Below are positions 33,037 to 44,700 of a stretch of DNA of 64,000 nucleotides, piece by piece (position 1 is the stretch's first letter; every line of letters starts with the position of its first letter). The stretch is from Selaginella moellendorffii (lineage: Eukaryota; Streptophyta; Lycopodiopsida; Selaginellales; Selaginellaceae): assembly GCF_000143415.4 (NCBI RefSeq), contig NW_003314332.1, positions 580,674 to 644,673 of the forward strand, read 5' to 3'. The notes beneath the pieces are model-generated. The model was not told the origin of the DNA. It did no database searches and saw only the letters and a list, made by a program, of their open reading frames with translations. The position numbers and the translations under genes were made by a program.

Positions 33037-34530
33037 GATGGCTATGCTGTCGTGTCGTCGGATGGTCCTGGCGATTATCCAATGGTGGCGGAAGCACGAG
33101 CTGGCCTGGACACGGAGGACATCACCATAAAACCTGGGACTGTTGCGTACGTCACTACTGGAGGTGACTTCCTCACGTTTCACAGTTTCTCTCATGCGGA
33201 GAACGTTTGCAGGACCTGTGCCTCACGGTGCTGACGCTGTTGTCCTGGAGAATACGTGCATTTTTTCGTTCGATGGACATAAGAAATTCGCGTCCTGTCC
33301 GGTGCTAGCCAAGGCCAAGATATACGCCTGTGCTATGGACTTTGTACTTGAAAGATCCTTTCACTCTTTAGGATTTCTTTTCACTCTAGAATCTGGTAGC
33401 TGGGAACTTTGCTCTGATCCAGGGTTTGATATTGCTAAAGGAGACAAAGTTCTATCAGCAGTAGGTCCTGCGGAAATAGCAAGCGTTGGGACTACGAAGG
33501 TTAAGGTAGAAAGTCGGAGTGTTTCTGTTTTTCCGTTGTACTTTACAGTCTTGAGTTTTCAGGTGTTTCTACGCCCCACAGTTGTTATGCTGTCCACCGG
33601 AGATGAATTAATCGATTATTCTGGAAATAGTTTACAGAGAGGCCAGGTGACAATATTACGTCCACTTCTGTTGTTTCAAATCTGGCCTTTCGTTTTGCGT
33701 AGATCCGGGATTCAAACAGACCTATGCTTATTACAGCTGTTCGAAGTCATCAATGTACTTGTATCGATCTTGGAATCCCTCGAGATATTGAAGCAGGGAT
33801 AGAAGCGAAACTTGATGAAGCCATTGCTCAGGGTGTCATATCGATGGGGACAGGGATTTCGTGAAGCCAAAACTTGCTGAAAGGGGAACTATCTAGGTCA
33901 ACATGGTTTTGTGCTAACTGTTGGCTCTGAAACCAGGGAAGCCACTGACGTTTGCAACAATTGCAGCCCCAGGAAACAACAAGAAAATGCTTGTTTTCGG
34001 TGCCTGGGAACCCTGTCAGTGGCATGGTGACTTTTGATCTTATTACACTTCCAGTTTTGAGATACACGTCCGGACATTCCCTTGCAAGTAAACTTCTGCT
34101 AAGTTCCAGAATACATTCGAATGACAACTTGTTTTATGCAGAGTTCAAGCTAGAACACGTGAGCCAATCAAGCTTGATCCAACGAGGCCAGAATATCATC
34201 GCGCTGTTTTACAATGGGAGGACAGTGAGATTTAGTCGGGGTACGTTTCAGCAGTTTTCAGTTAATGATTGCAACATGACGTTGCAGAGAGCACAGGACG
34301 ACAGGCTAGTAGTCGCCTCTTGAGTATGTGCAAACGTGTTGCTCGAGCTTCCGAAAGGGCCTGGAGTCCTAACCGCTGGCTCTCCTGTTTCTAACAGGGA
34401 TATCACAAGCAAATCTCTGCCGCCGTCTTCGAAACCAGAAACTCCGGACCCGACCAAGCCAGGCATAAAAAAAGGCATCCTAATCGTGAGTGACACGGAA
34501 ACGGTTCTGAGCGAAGGTATAAGCTGGACG
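33037..34530 (+). pseudogene. CNX1 / MoeA-like molybdopterin molybdenumtransferase relic
   Basis: Plus-strand exons spell out the E (MoeA) domain in order: DGYAVVSSDGPGDYP, VAYVTTGG, GPVPHGADAVV, FDIAKGDKVLS, VVMLSTGDEL, IRDSNRPMLITAV, KPLTFATIAAPG, VPGNPVSGMVTFDL, LDPTRPEYHRAVLQW, SSRLLSM and LLELPKGPGVLTAGSPV, ending at ILIVSDTET, where the G (MogA) domain begins. CNX1 inserts molybdenum into molybdopterin. At least three single- or double-base shifts interrupt the frame (near 33845, 34000 and 34330). The N-terminal part and nearly all of the MogA domain are missing. It is therefore a pseudogene. Confidence 0.85.
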
Positions 34531-34849
34531 CTCTTTTCTGGACCATTGTTTTGTTTCTATCCAGCGAATAGATCAAATTGGTAACAGGAGGATAGAATCT
34601 ACCTTGAGGCTTTCAAGCAGCATTACGGTGGCTAGACCTTTTGCCTGGTGGCCTCCGGGTGTACAGCCAGTTCCTCCTGTTAGAGTATTCGTTTTGTTTA
34701 GAACTCGAAGCATATATTATGAATGTATTGATTGTCACTCCAATCTCCAAGCACTCCCTGTATTCTTAGTATGCTATCTGGTATGATCGCTGTTGCTACC
34801 ACTTTCGCTCCTCCCAGGGCCTTCAAGAGACTTGCATAACCCTTCAATA
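34531..34849. other. Spacer
   Basis: No supported gene; short frames only. Confidence 0.35.
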
Positions 34850-35070
34850 GTGGTGCTTTCAATGTTAGGCACCAAGTCAGAATAATAGGATAAAGAAAAA
34901 GCCCTATAATAAAAAGGTGATCACTTTATTGTAGACTCTTTCTTTATCCTTCTATCTTGATTTAGTGCCTATCAATTGTTAGAATTCTATCCCTTACACC
35001 TTAAGTCAATTAGTTAAAAGGGGTGATCATTTTATTGTAGGGCCCTTTCTTTATCCTAAACACTTGAGGA
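34850..35070. repeat. Inverted and direct repeat cluster (foldback)
   Basis: GGATAAAGAAAAAGCCCTATAA (first 20 bases decisive) at about 34888 pairs with its near-perfect reverse complement ending TTTCTTTATCC at about 34948, around a short AAGGTGATCAC loop. A third copy of the arm, GGTGATCATTTTATTGTAGG, lies at about 35018. The arms resemble the A+T-rich middle of the Cassandra-like LTRs, so this may be a rearranged member. Confidence 0.6.
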
Positions 35071-35419
35071 GCGTAATTAAGTATAATTTTGATTGAAGAA
35101 GTTATCTCTTTGCTCGTTTGTCACAAATAATAAACATGCCTAGAAATCCCAATGGAAGTACCAGCACTGTCGCATGTGTTCAGATGGTGACAAGAGAAAG
35201 AAGCACCCTCGCCATTCTCCCCATCACGGCGCAGCTTTACATCCCAACGATGTCTGGACGAGCAGCTTCATCGCTGCACAAGGCGGAGAAATGGGATGCT
35301 CGTGTTCCCATTGAGTTTGAGCTTTGGTTTGATCAAAATAAAACCATACAGATGGAAAGGACAAAATAAAAATTAATAAAACAGAAAAAGATGGTAAGAA
35401 AAAAAAGAGGCAAGATGTG

Positions 35420-36961
35420 CTAGGAGAGTGATTTGGCTCTCTTGTAAATTCTAATGCTCTGGAGCTGGTTGACTCTTCTCTCTAAACTTCTAATTGCCTC
35501 GAGCTTCCTCTCCAGCCGCTGCTGCTCCACTGTGCTCATTTCTATGGCTTGAAGATCAAGGATTCGTTCGTCTTCCGGCGTGCCCGAGGCCTTGAGAAGC
35601 CGTCTCCTGGAGAAAACTTGCTTGCATCTATAGAATGTCATCCATGCGACCAGGGGAACGAGGAAAGCAGTGGAGCACCACGCAAGTACGAGGCTGCCGG
35701 ATTTGTAGACCGACTCGGCCTTGACAACAACGAGAACTTGAAGCCCTCGCCTTGTAATTGGAACTTGGTCCGCTAGCAGCCCCCAGGTCGCAAATTTCCT
35801 CTGCCTCTGGATCTCAGCAGGGGTAACGGCAATCACAGCAGAGTAAGATGCAACCGAGAGAATGGAATTGCTCACGCACAGCATCATCGTCTTCCATCGC
35901 TGGAATCTCGTCAAGTTCCTAAAGAGCTTGAGCTGGAGATTGATAAAAGGCACGGCTGCTGCCACCACGGCTATGAAGGCACTGGGAAGAGCCACCGCTG
36001 CCACCCAAAAATCCGAGGCTGGATGATTGAGGTCCAGGGCCGAGTTCTGCGCCTGAATGTAAGAGTTCTTGACGTGAGCCATGAACGACCCCAGAATGTC
36101 GACGAGAGTTGTGGTGGTCCTCAAGTCGACAGATGAGGAAATAGAATTGCTGCTCGAGGAGTTGTCAACTCCAAGCAGGCAAAGGTTCCTGCTTGGTCGC
36201 CTCGCAAAGACGACTTGCTTGGACATGTCGAATCCTGCTACTTCCGGAGCTGTCTTCACCCTGAAATTCGTAGATGGATCCAAATCTCTAGTTCCCCTGA
36301 GCACTACGATGCTTCGGTTGAAAGTTTGTGGATCTAGCTCCATGCCCTTGCAAAAACCGAGGCCGGTTGCATTGGCATGATTGAGATCGATGCTTCTCAA
36401 AGTCATCCCACTTAACCTTTCGATGTGCGTGTTCCAGTTGGGAAGAGTCAAAACCTTGGATCCAACAGTGTTGCTCAATATACCGTCTTGCTCTTCCCAT
36501 AGAGAAAAAAATCCATACTTTGTGGTACCAGGTATGGCTCGGATCACCACGGGCGTGAACTTAACACAGGTTCCAGCTCCAACGTCGTCAAGACAAACAA
36601 AACCCAATGCCCACATAGTGATCTTTATAGTTCCCAAGCTCTTGATTGTTTCCTCGGACTCGTGCTCTATGAGAGAAGAGTTTCTAGTTGAGAAAAGCCC
36701 ACCTTTCTCCGCAACCTCGGCCGTGAGGTTTCGACCCGAGAAGCTAGAAACCAAGTACCCCAGAAAGGCCTGCTCGCTGCTCGATTGTAAATATGGAAGG
36801 AATTGCCACCAGTTGGATTTGTGGGACGAGTCGCCATTCATGCTCAGGATTGCTGTGAAGCATGTTAGACTTCGAAGATCGCCCTCATGAACAGAGATCG
36901 ATGACACTGCTGCTCGCACCAGTACTGTAATTATCACAAAAAGAATGAATCTCCTTGTCAT
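35420..36961 (-). CDS. Secreted/membrane protein of unknown family, intact copy
   Basis: Intronless, 513 residues. Residues 1-20 form a signal peptide (FILFVIITVLVRAAVSS). An extracellular region of about 310 residues follows, with scattered NxS/T sites and paired Cys (GFVCLDDVGAGTCV). There are then four likely membrane spans (about residues 325-350, 372-395, 405-420 and 440-460) and a charged cytoplasmic tail with a coiled coil (EQQRLERKLEAIRSLERRVN). I do not recognise the family. A second copy, split by inversion and by a TRIM, lies at 26155-26500 and 27440-29345. Codon use and frame are clean, so this copy is likely functional. Confidence 0.75.
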   Translation of the reverse strand: MTRRFILFVIITVLVRAAVSSISVHEGDLRSLTCFTAILSMNGDSSHKSNWWQFLPYLQSSSEQAFLGYLVSSFSGRNLTAEVAEKGGLFSTRNSSLIEHESEETIKSLGTIKITMWALGFVCLDDVGAGTCVKFTPVVIRAIPGTTKYGFFSLWEEQDGILSNTVGSKVLTLPNWNTHIERLSGMTLRSIDLNHANATGLGFCKGMELDPQTFNRSIVVLRGTRDLDPSTNFRVKTAPEVAGFDMSKQVVFARRPSRNLCLLGVDNSSSSNSISSSVDLRTTTTLVDILGSFMAHVKNSYIQAQNSALDLNHPASDFWVAAVALPSAFIAVVAAAVPFINLQLKLFRNLTRFQRWKTMMLCVSNSILSVASYSAVIAVTPAEIQRQRKFATWGLLADQVPITRRGLQVLVVVKAESVYKSGSLVLAWCSTAFLVPLVAWMTFYRCKQVFSRRRLLKASGTPEDERILDLQAIEMSTVEQQRLERKLEAIRSLERRVNQLQSIRIYKRAKSLS

Positions 36962-37149
36962 GATTCTTTGAATTTTGCTTCTCTTTCGATTGTATATTTC
37001 GTAGGGTCAGAGAATGATACTCGGTCCAACTTTTACAACTTCCTTCCTAGACAACGCGACCAACCGATCATTTTCGATTGATCATGCATACATGCATAAA
37101 ACACGCTACTCGCTTGCGCGTCGAGTTTGACCATTAATGTCAAAGTAGA
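36962..37149 (-). promoter_or_regulatory. Upstream region of the membrane-protein gene
   Basis: Promoter region of the gene that starts at 36961; no clear TATA box. It abuts a DUF506 fragment. Confidence 0.3.
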
Positions 37150-37415
37150 AAACTACAACAAGGTTTCGGGGCTTTTCATTCTCGTGTAGAGCTGCTAGTC
37201 CAGATCTCCTGATGGTTTCCTGATCTTGGTCGACACTGCCAAGATCAGGAGACTCACGTGCAATATGGTAGCAGCAAACTTAGGATTTGTAGTTTTGCTA
37301 CCACTTCGCTTTGAGGTAATCTTCGTGCCTCTATGGAGGTAGCCCGGCCTTGTCTCCTGAGCATCGCTCTGGATATGAGAAGGATCAAGCGATGGAGTGT
37401 TTCCGAGGTTCGAAC
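37150..37415 (-). pseudogene. 3' fragment of the DUF506 gene, reversed
   Basis: Reverse complement of 30850-31190 with indels: CCTCGGAAACACTCCATCGC, TTGATCCTTCTCA, AGATTACCTCAAAGCGAAGTG (20 bases decisive), ATCCTAAGTTTGCTGCTACC and the end of the gene all recur. The reading frame is broken and exons 1-2 are missing. Confidence 0.88.
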
Positions 37416-37429
37416 AACTTCATGGCCGG

Positions 37430-39230
37430 GACTCATTTTGTATCGCAATGCAGCATTTGTGTCGATCGTTACAGGCGCTGCCGCGCGATTTTGCTCGAGA
37501 CCGACATCGAAGTACGAAGGACAAGAACTTCTCAAGATCGGCGACATAGAACACGTTTGGACTCTACAATTACAAGGTTCGTCGCAGTGATTTCTCTTTT
37601 AGAAAAATTTCACGAAGTTCTTCCTTCCATTCTTTTCGTTTTTGGCGATGAAACGAATCCAGGCAGTCGTAGGACAAGTCCGTTCGAAAAATCCTCGGTG
37701 ATGGAAGAGCTCTCAGATTCAGTGGCACAAGGTTGCTGTCTACCCGAGAAATGAGTAAAGGGTAAGGGAAAATCAATTCTCATGAAACGATTCCTGATAT
37801 TCGCTGAAATTCCTCACCCCCCGCGGTAAACTCTACGCCTGTGCAAAACGTTAGCAGCATAGAAGTCGCAGGCCAGCTGAGTTTGCTCGAAGACAAGTGT
37901 TTTCTAGCATTGAACTTTGATATTCCAGAAGTTAAATGACAAGATGGACACAATGGAAGCGCCATTCAAAGAGCACGAAACGTCACGAGTACGAGGCCAG
38001 TCGGGAAGAAATGCGGGTAATTTATTCCATGTCGTTGCTATTGAGCTGTTTCGTTTGATTTTACAGAACAAAAACATGTAAGATCAAAATTTCAAGCACA
38101 CCAGAGTTTAAGATTCCCTTGTCGAGTACAGAGACCAAGACACAAGCGTTTAGGAAGATGTTTGACAAGAGCAAGATTAATTGAACAAAGAATGAGAAAG
38201 GTCATGTATATACATGACAACATATCTTCCTGGCGAGCGAAGATTGGAACCAACAGGTGGCTGAGTCGGAGTGGGATGGAATCAACAAGGCTCTTCGAGC
38301 AGAAGGACTACGTAAACGGACACTATGAGGGCCTGTTGAGCTTCAGGAATTGCGAAAAAAAGTACGAATGTTTGCCCAAAAGATAAGAGACTAATCTCCG
38401 ATTGCGCTGCTGCAGGAGATATCAAGAACCAGCGAAGACATAAGCATAGAGCTGACTTCGCTGCTCAAACCTTCGGAGCGGATCATGAGATTTGGAGACG
38501 TGAACTGCTCACAAAGGAATTCCACAGATCTTTACGAACAGCTGGAACCCGAGCACGACAAAATCTTTCCGTTTGATCCGTTACTAGAATTGGATGGTGA
38601 GCGGATTTGGACTCGTTCTCACATCTCGTGGCATACAGGAACGGACGCCATTCAGCCTGATAGCAGCATCGTCGAGGCAAACAAAGAAGTATAGCGTCGC
38701 TATTGCAGACAAACCACGGGTTTTGAAGTTCCACGATACACAGAAGAAAGAGGCTGAAACTTTACCGGGTGGCTGTATATGCAACTGATTGCTCTGGGGT
38801 CGAAGTCTAGGAGTGGAACTACCTTTCTCGGTTTCAAAAGCGACACAACAAGGTAGCTGTGATGCAAATTCTTTTGATCGGTTTTCGCTTGCTTCTTGTC
38901 AAAGGTTCTCCAGGATAAAATGACGGAAAAGAAACGCGTCTGGGGAGGCTCCAAACTGCACTACAGCAGTACTTGGATGGTATCACTGTCAATGAGAATG
39001 CTATCAGGTCTTCGTTTTCAATATTATCAGGCATCTAAAACAATTTCTCTCATCTTCCGCTCAAGAGACCATGGTAGAGAGGTTTTCTTGCTGTCTAGAG
39101 GCTGCAAGCCCCTAGCAAAGAAGAGGAGCCTCATGAAGACTAAAGAGACACTGGGCTATCTTCTAAGGGAATGTGAAGCATCATAGGCTGGCAAAGAGGC
39201 GCTTGCTTTGCTGTTAGCAACAAACGCCCA
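37430..39230 (+). pseudogene. Unrecognised multi-exon coiled-coil relic
   Basis: Plus-strand exon-like stretches with splice borders: AQVSLLEDKCFLALNFDIPE near 37860; QQVAESEWDGINKALRAEGL near 38250; EISRTSEDISIELTSLLKPS near 38415, following a CTGCAG acceptor; and LQQYLDGITVNENAIRSSFS near 38955. The last phrase, a Leu-rich helix ending in DGITVNE, suggests a conserved coiled-coil protein, possibly of the axoneme (these plants make flagellate sperm), but this is a guess. Frames do not join cleanly, so it may be broken. Confidence 0.35.
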
Positions 39231-39316
39231 GGTAAGGCACTTGCTGTAGATTGTACGAGAAAACTATGCTTGTGAGAAGCACTCTCAACTTAAAAGAAAA
39301 GGAATGGAATGGATGT

Positions 39317-41422
39317 TTATTGTGGATTGGGAGGCCTGCTGTTAGCAGAGGACACTCGGCTTCCCCACTCGAGGAGCTCCTTGCTCGTATCATCTTTGTG
39401 AACAATGCACTCTAGAAAACAAAGGCTGTCCTTCTTCTCGCCCTGAGCTTTGGCTATAGCTTCGATAAGATCCTTCTCATTTCGCACCTGAGGAAACAAA
39501 TAAAAAGACTTGAGTCTAGAAAATGATAGAACTACAGGCCTACCTTTGCAGTCCAGCATTTGCCTTCATTGTTGTGAAACGCATCCACAACTCCGGTGTA
39601 GTTCCAGTTCTTGATGATGTTGTAGGGGCCATCGTGGATCTCAACTTCAATGGTGTAGCCTCCGTTGTTTATCAGAAAGATGATGTTCTTCTGGCCATAT
39701 CGGATCATGGTAGACACATCCTGAGCAGTCACCTGGATTCACGATCTCTCGTGCGTAAAAACCTTGAGACTACTAAAAGGTTGTGATGAATACCTGAAAA
39801 CTTCCGTCTCCAATGCATGAGATGACACGCTTGTCTTTGGCCGCTTGAGCGTATCCCAAGGTAGCTCCAACTGACCATCCAATTGATCCATATTGCATCT
39901 GGAACTCAAAGCTTTTTTCGACAAGATGGAATGAGTTTCGATCGAGGAGATAAGTTCATCGTGTCTTACCCGCATCCATCAGGGAGCTTAAGCTTCTGGC
40001 AATTGAACCAAGAATCACCAGTCTCAGCAATCACTGCACTGTCCTTGGACAGCATCTCCTGAACCAAAACAACAAGCTTCCAACGTGAGAAAGGCAAGAG
40101 TTCGTGTACAAATCAAACACCTGGAACAAGCGCTTTACCTGGATGTGCTTGAAGAGGACATTGACACGAAGAGCATCCGTGCTGCCGTGTGTCACAACGT
40201 GTCCCTCAGGAACATACATCCTCTGGAAGTTTTGGTAAGAAGTGTCGTTCTTGCGGAGCTTTTTGGCCAGAGCCTTGAGGAAATCTCGCATGACAATGCA
40301 ACCAAACGAGAGGCGACCTCCGATGGTCACCCTCTCGCTTTGCACCATGATAACCTTCTCCTTTTTGATGAGCAACGAGTAGCCAACAGAGCTGTAATCG
40401 TTGAAAACCGGTCCGGCAAAGAGATAGGCGTCGGCCGACTCGACGATCTCGCAGCAATAAGGAGTGCTCACGGCTCCCCAGTAAGTTCCAATGAATCGAG
40501 GATGGGACTCTGGGAAGTAGCCCTTGGCGGATGGCATCACGGCAACCGGGTAGCTGCAAGCATCGGCGAGCTCCACAAACTCGTCCACCGCTCGGCAAGC
40601 TTTGAGCTTGTTGCCAGCCACGAGCACCGGCTTGACTGCCGCGTTTAGAAACTCCGCGGCGGCAGTCACTGCCGCTTCCAAGCTCTGGTAGTTGCTCATC
40701 CTGGCGAGAAGAGCAAGGAAAACGAGAGTGTCAACTTTACGTTTGGATCGATCGGTCACCTGGGCGAGAGCGCGTAAGGAACCGGTTCTTTGCTGAAAGT
40801 TGGATGCTCGAGGCCGGCGAGGTTGCAGCAAACGCTGATGTAGACGGGCTTGCTCTCGCGAAGAGCAGTAGAAATCGCTCCATCGATGAGCTCGTGCGCG
40901 TCTTCCAGGTGCTGGATCACGGCCTGTGGAAAAACTTTAGCATAGAGAAAGAAGATAGAACAACTAAAGATCTTGGCTATGGCTTCTCTAGATTACCTGT
41001 GCGCACGTCACAGCTTGGAAGCAGCGAAGCTCCTGGCTGAAATCCGGGATGCCAATGGTGTGGTGGAGGATCCGGTTGGTCCCATAGTCATTGGAATTGG
41101 GGCCTCCCACTATACAAATCACTGGCAAGTTCTCGCTGTAAGCTCCAGCGATGGCGTTGAGGACGCTCAATCCCCCGACCGTGAAGGTGACGGCGCACGC
41201 CCCAACCCCGCGGGATCGAGCGTAGCCATCGGCGGCGTAGCCAGCGTTGAGCTCGTTGCAGCAGCCCACCAGCGAGAGGCCTGGATGGTAGATGAGCTGA
41301 TCCAGGAGAACCAGATTGAAATCCCCTGGCACCGCGAAGAGATCGCTCACGCCGATCTCCACCAGGCGCCGCGCGATGTGGCTGCCCAGCGTTGGCGAGC
41401 ACGATGCATCCGGCCGTGGCAT
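39317..41422 (-). CDS. PDC: Pyruvate decarboxylase
   Basis: Seven exons, from the start: 40997-41422, 40760-40923, 40139-40700, 39970-40058, 39794-39911, 39544-39732 and 39317-39487. Together they are 1719 bases, 572 residues, with every border GT/AG and the frame kept throughout. The enzyme turns pyruvate into acetaldehyde and CO2 with thiamine diphosphate, for ethanol fermentation under low oxygen in the cytosol. Visible landmarks are the ThDP-activating Glu in [16 protein letters not shown], the catalytic His pair in [15 protein letters not shown] before the middle domain, and the ThDP motif GDGSFQVTAQD...NNGGYTIE. Length matches plant PDCs (about 580-600). A (GATC)n run lies just upstream of the start. 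TSR1 ends 340 bases upstream on the same strand. Confidence 0.97.
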
Positions 41423-41427
41423 CTTGT

Positions 41428-41458
41428 GATTGATCGATCGATCGATCGATCGATCGAG
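41428..41458. repeat. (GATC)n run in PDC leader
   Basis: Seven GATC tetramers in a row, starting six bases upstream of the PDC start codon on the minus strand. The unit is self-complementary. Shorter GATC runs occur near other starts in this window. Confidence 0.9.
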
Positions 41459-41761
41459 GAAGAATGCGATTGACCCCTGTCCTCCCCTGCTAAATAGTGA
41501 TCGCCAATCGAGAGAAAGAAAAGGGAATCGCGGGATAGAAAATCTTTTTTGTTGCGGCCAGCCGCTGCACGGATGCCTGCCACCAAAGCAGGCCAAATGG
41601 CTGTTAGCTCGGCTATGGCGGCAGCAAATCCTAGCCGTCCATCTTCTTAACTCAAAAAAATCAAGGATTTCTTAGTGTTTGAGAGATACACCTGAGCAGC
41701 AGTAGTTTTTTAACGGGAGAAAACAAAATCGGTGTTTCTCTAGCGATCTTCGCCTGTAGCT

Positions 41762-44700
41762 CTACTGTTGCGGCCACTTTGGATAGACGCGCTTGTATAG
41801 ATTCACGCATACCGCGTCTCTCTGCTGGACGACGCCATCGAACACGCATTTCATAGCTCCTGGAAGCACGGAAGTATAAGAAGCGAGCGAGGTTTCCTCA
41901 ATCTCCAAAACACTGACCTCTAGTTCCTACTGGTTCCATGATACGGCCCCTTCTTCCATACTTTGTCCACAGCTCGAGAGGCTGCAAAAGCATTTTCATG
42001 TTAGAGAAACAAACTGGGAACTCGTAAGCAACACTCCATCACCTTAAACCATTTGACGTCTTCGGGATTGTGAAACATGTAGCGAACGATTGCTTTTCTT
42101 TTCGAGACTCTGAGAGGGTATCTGTGGATTGATCAAGTCATGGAAAGGACGTTAGAGAAATGCAGAACTGTGTCTGAGCTTACCCCGAAAGTATGATCTT
42201 CTTTAGAATGATCCTGTCCGGGTCTGCATTCTTCAGCAGACCTGATGCTACGTAGTGTAGATTTTGAGCGTCACGCTTGAAGACTACGAGCGGGCCGGGT
42301 GGGAACTGCACGGGCATAATGACCGAGGCCACAGAGAATCGTCCTGCATGAAGAAAACGTTCGTACTTATGCTTGTTCATGTTGATATCGTCAGTGGAAA
42401 ATATGGGCCTACATCAAATTCACATTCAAAAAAGTAACAATGTGAGTCTCTAGAAACTTTGAGAGAAGATTGGCTCACCTGGTGAAATAAGATCGAAAGC
42501 CTATGTGGAAAAGCAAATTCTCTTTTGATTTGATTGGTTCCGTGAAGCTATCGTTCTTCTTGATGCTGCCAGAGACGTCAACAGGACGTGTCATGCATAC
42601 GTAGAAAAAGAAAACAAACTCTTAACGTCTCACCTGAAATGCACGACGGTCATCTTGGATTCATGCTGGAATAACCCACAGGCCACCAGAGGACACGTCC
42701 TATAGGATTCCAAAAGGCTCGCAGCGACGGAACTCGAGAAGTTCCTTATATGAAGTCTCACAAACGAGCCCGTACACGCTGAGAACGCCTCGTCGACGCA
42801 GCTAGCCTTCTTGGTAACATGCTTCATTGTTCTGTTAAAGTTGTCAAACGCAAATATTCTTGCGTAGTCCGCTGGCAGAGATTCCTGGGCAAACGCATTA
42901 CTTTGAGAAATGACAAGGAAGGAGACGAAACCTTTGGATCCCAAGCTGAAGTTCGCATGGATTTTAATCCTCTATATCTGGCAAAACGCTCTCTAGCTGG
43001 CACGTCCATGGGTGTATCCACCTCATCCGGAAATTCTGAAAATGCGCGGGCGCTAGAAAACTTAAAATAAAAATAAAAGAATCGTTCAGACCTTCATCGC
43101 TTCTAACAGCCTCTTTCAGACGCTGAATCTCTTCTTTACGCTGACTGATGCTCAAAGGTTCATCATCCTGCAAGCACAATACAGCAATGTTTAAAAGACA
43201 CCACAGACGCCGCTTCTTTTACCATCATTTCGCTTGTGTCTGCTTCAGTCTCCTCTTCCTCAAATGCGCCGCGTGATGCATCATCTTGATACTCATCGTC
43301 ACACTGCATCTCCTGTGTGTTTTCGGCATTTTCAATGTCACTTCCCTCTTCTTCATCAGACTCATCCATAATCCAGGATGCCTATATGAACAGAAAATCA
43401 TTGCTGAATAAAATTCAACACGTCAAACCTGATAATCAGAAGTCCCCTTGGGCAGCTTTCTGCGTTTCCGGCCTTGGTCTCGGACATCAGCTTTAGCCAG
43501 TTCTTCTTCGGTTGGCCATGTCTACACGACCACATGTAAATTCATTCCCTCTTCTATAATATGGGGTTACCTGCTCGCCAGCAAGAGGATCAAGGATGTT
43601 CTCTATAACAAGAGCTTCCTGCTTGTTTGGATCTGGAAGTATTTCCTGCGGCCAAAAAATAAAATGTCAAAGTTCCCACCCGTGTTACGACGCGTTACCT
43701 TGTGTGCGTCTACTGCCATGCCGTCAAACTTTTTATTAGACAGAGGGCAAGGATCGTCAAGAATCTCCATCTTTTCCAACTGAAAATCCCCTATTCCTGA
43801 TATGTGAATCTGCGACAATTTAATGAGAAAGCTCGGTCTACATCTTAAGCACCATCTATTTTCATTACCAGCTTATTGACTGAAAGACTTTGCTCCCGAA
43901 CATAGCCCGAAAGACGCAGCGTTCCCACGCTAGGAGATTGGGAATCAGCTTCAAAGGCAAGCTACATGCAACAAGGTTATAAGCACAGCAACGACATTTC
44001 CGACGAGTGCTAACCTGCTCTGCCATTACGTATGGCCGCTGCGAACGCCATTGAAGGTGAGAAGGGCGCTGCTCGGAAATATGCCTAAGCATCTGCACTC
44101 ATTGTGCGTTAAGAGGAACCGAAAGAAGTATGTAGAAACCTGCTGAGCTTCGTCGTTGCTACTGCCATCGAAGGTTTTCACGTGAGGAGGAAATTCAGCC
44201 TCGAGCCTATCGTGATAGAGCTTCCAAACATCTGCGCGTTTCTTAGAAGCCACATCTCCCAGCCCCTGCCACATTGTTTATCAATCGTAAGGAAAAGCTC
44301 CGAGCTATCGTACCAATGGAATGCCAATAGTATGTGGGAGACCTTGTGCCTTCAACATGGAGAGAACAGGCTTGCCACTCTTTTCAAAAACGTTTTCGTC
44401 ATTCTCCGCTACGGAGAACACGAAAGCAACAATGTCTGCCACCTGCAAGCACAGGATCTTTGTTACAAACTGCGATCATCGACCTACACAGAAGAAAAAA
44501 TCACCTTGACAGCTTGTAGACAGGTTTGGAGGTCCCCGTAAGGTGCCTCAAGCACCTACACGAAAAGTTTTGCAAGATACGATTGGAAAAAGTTTCAACA
44601 GCCTTACTTACAGTTAATCTGAATTTGAGTCTTGGTATACTGATGGAACCGAGACTTCCCTCACTTGGATTTTCAGTTTCCATGGCGTCAACAGCACAGG

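Noticed and set aside
32699-33097. A 132-residue start exon for the FtsJ-like gene
   Set aside because: Its first half is antisense to the CNX1 exon at 33037-33163 and has no FtsJ motif; the real exon probably begins at the acceptor near 32854.
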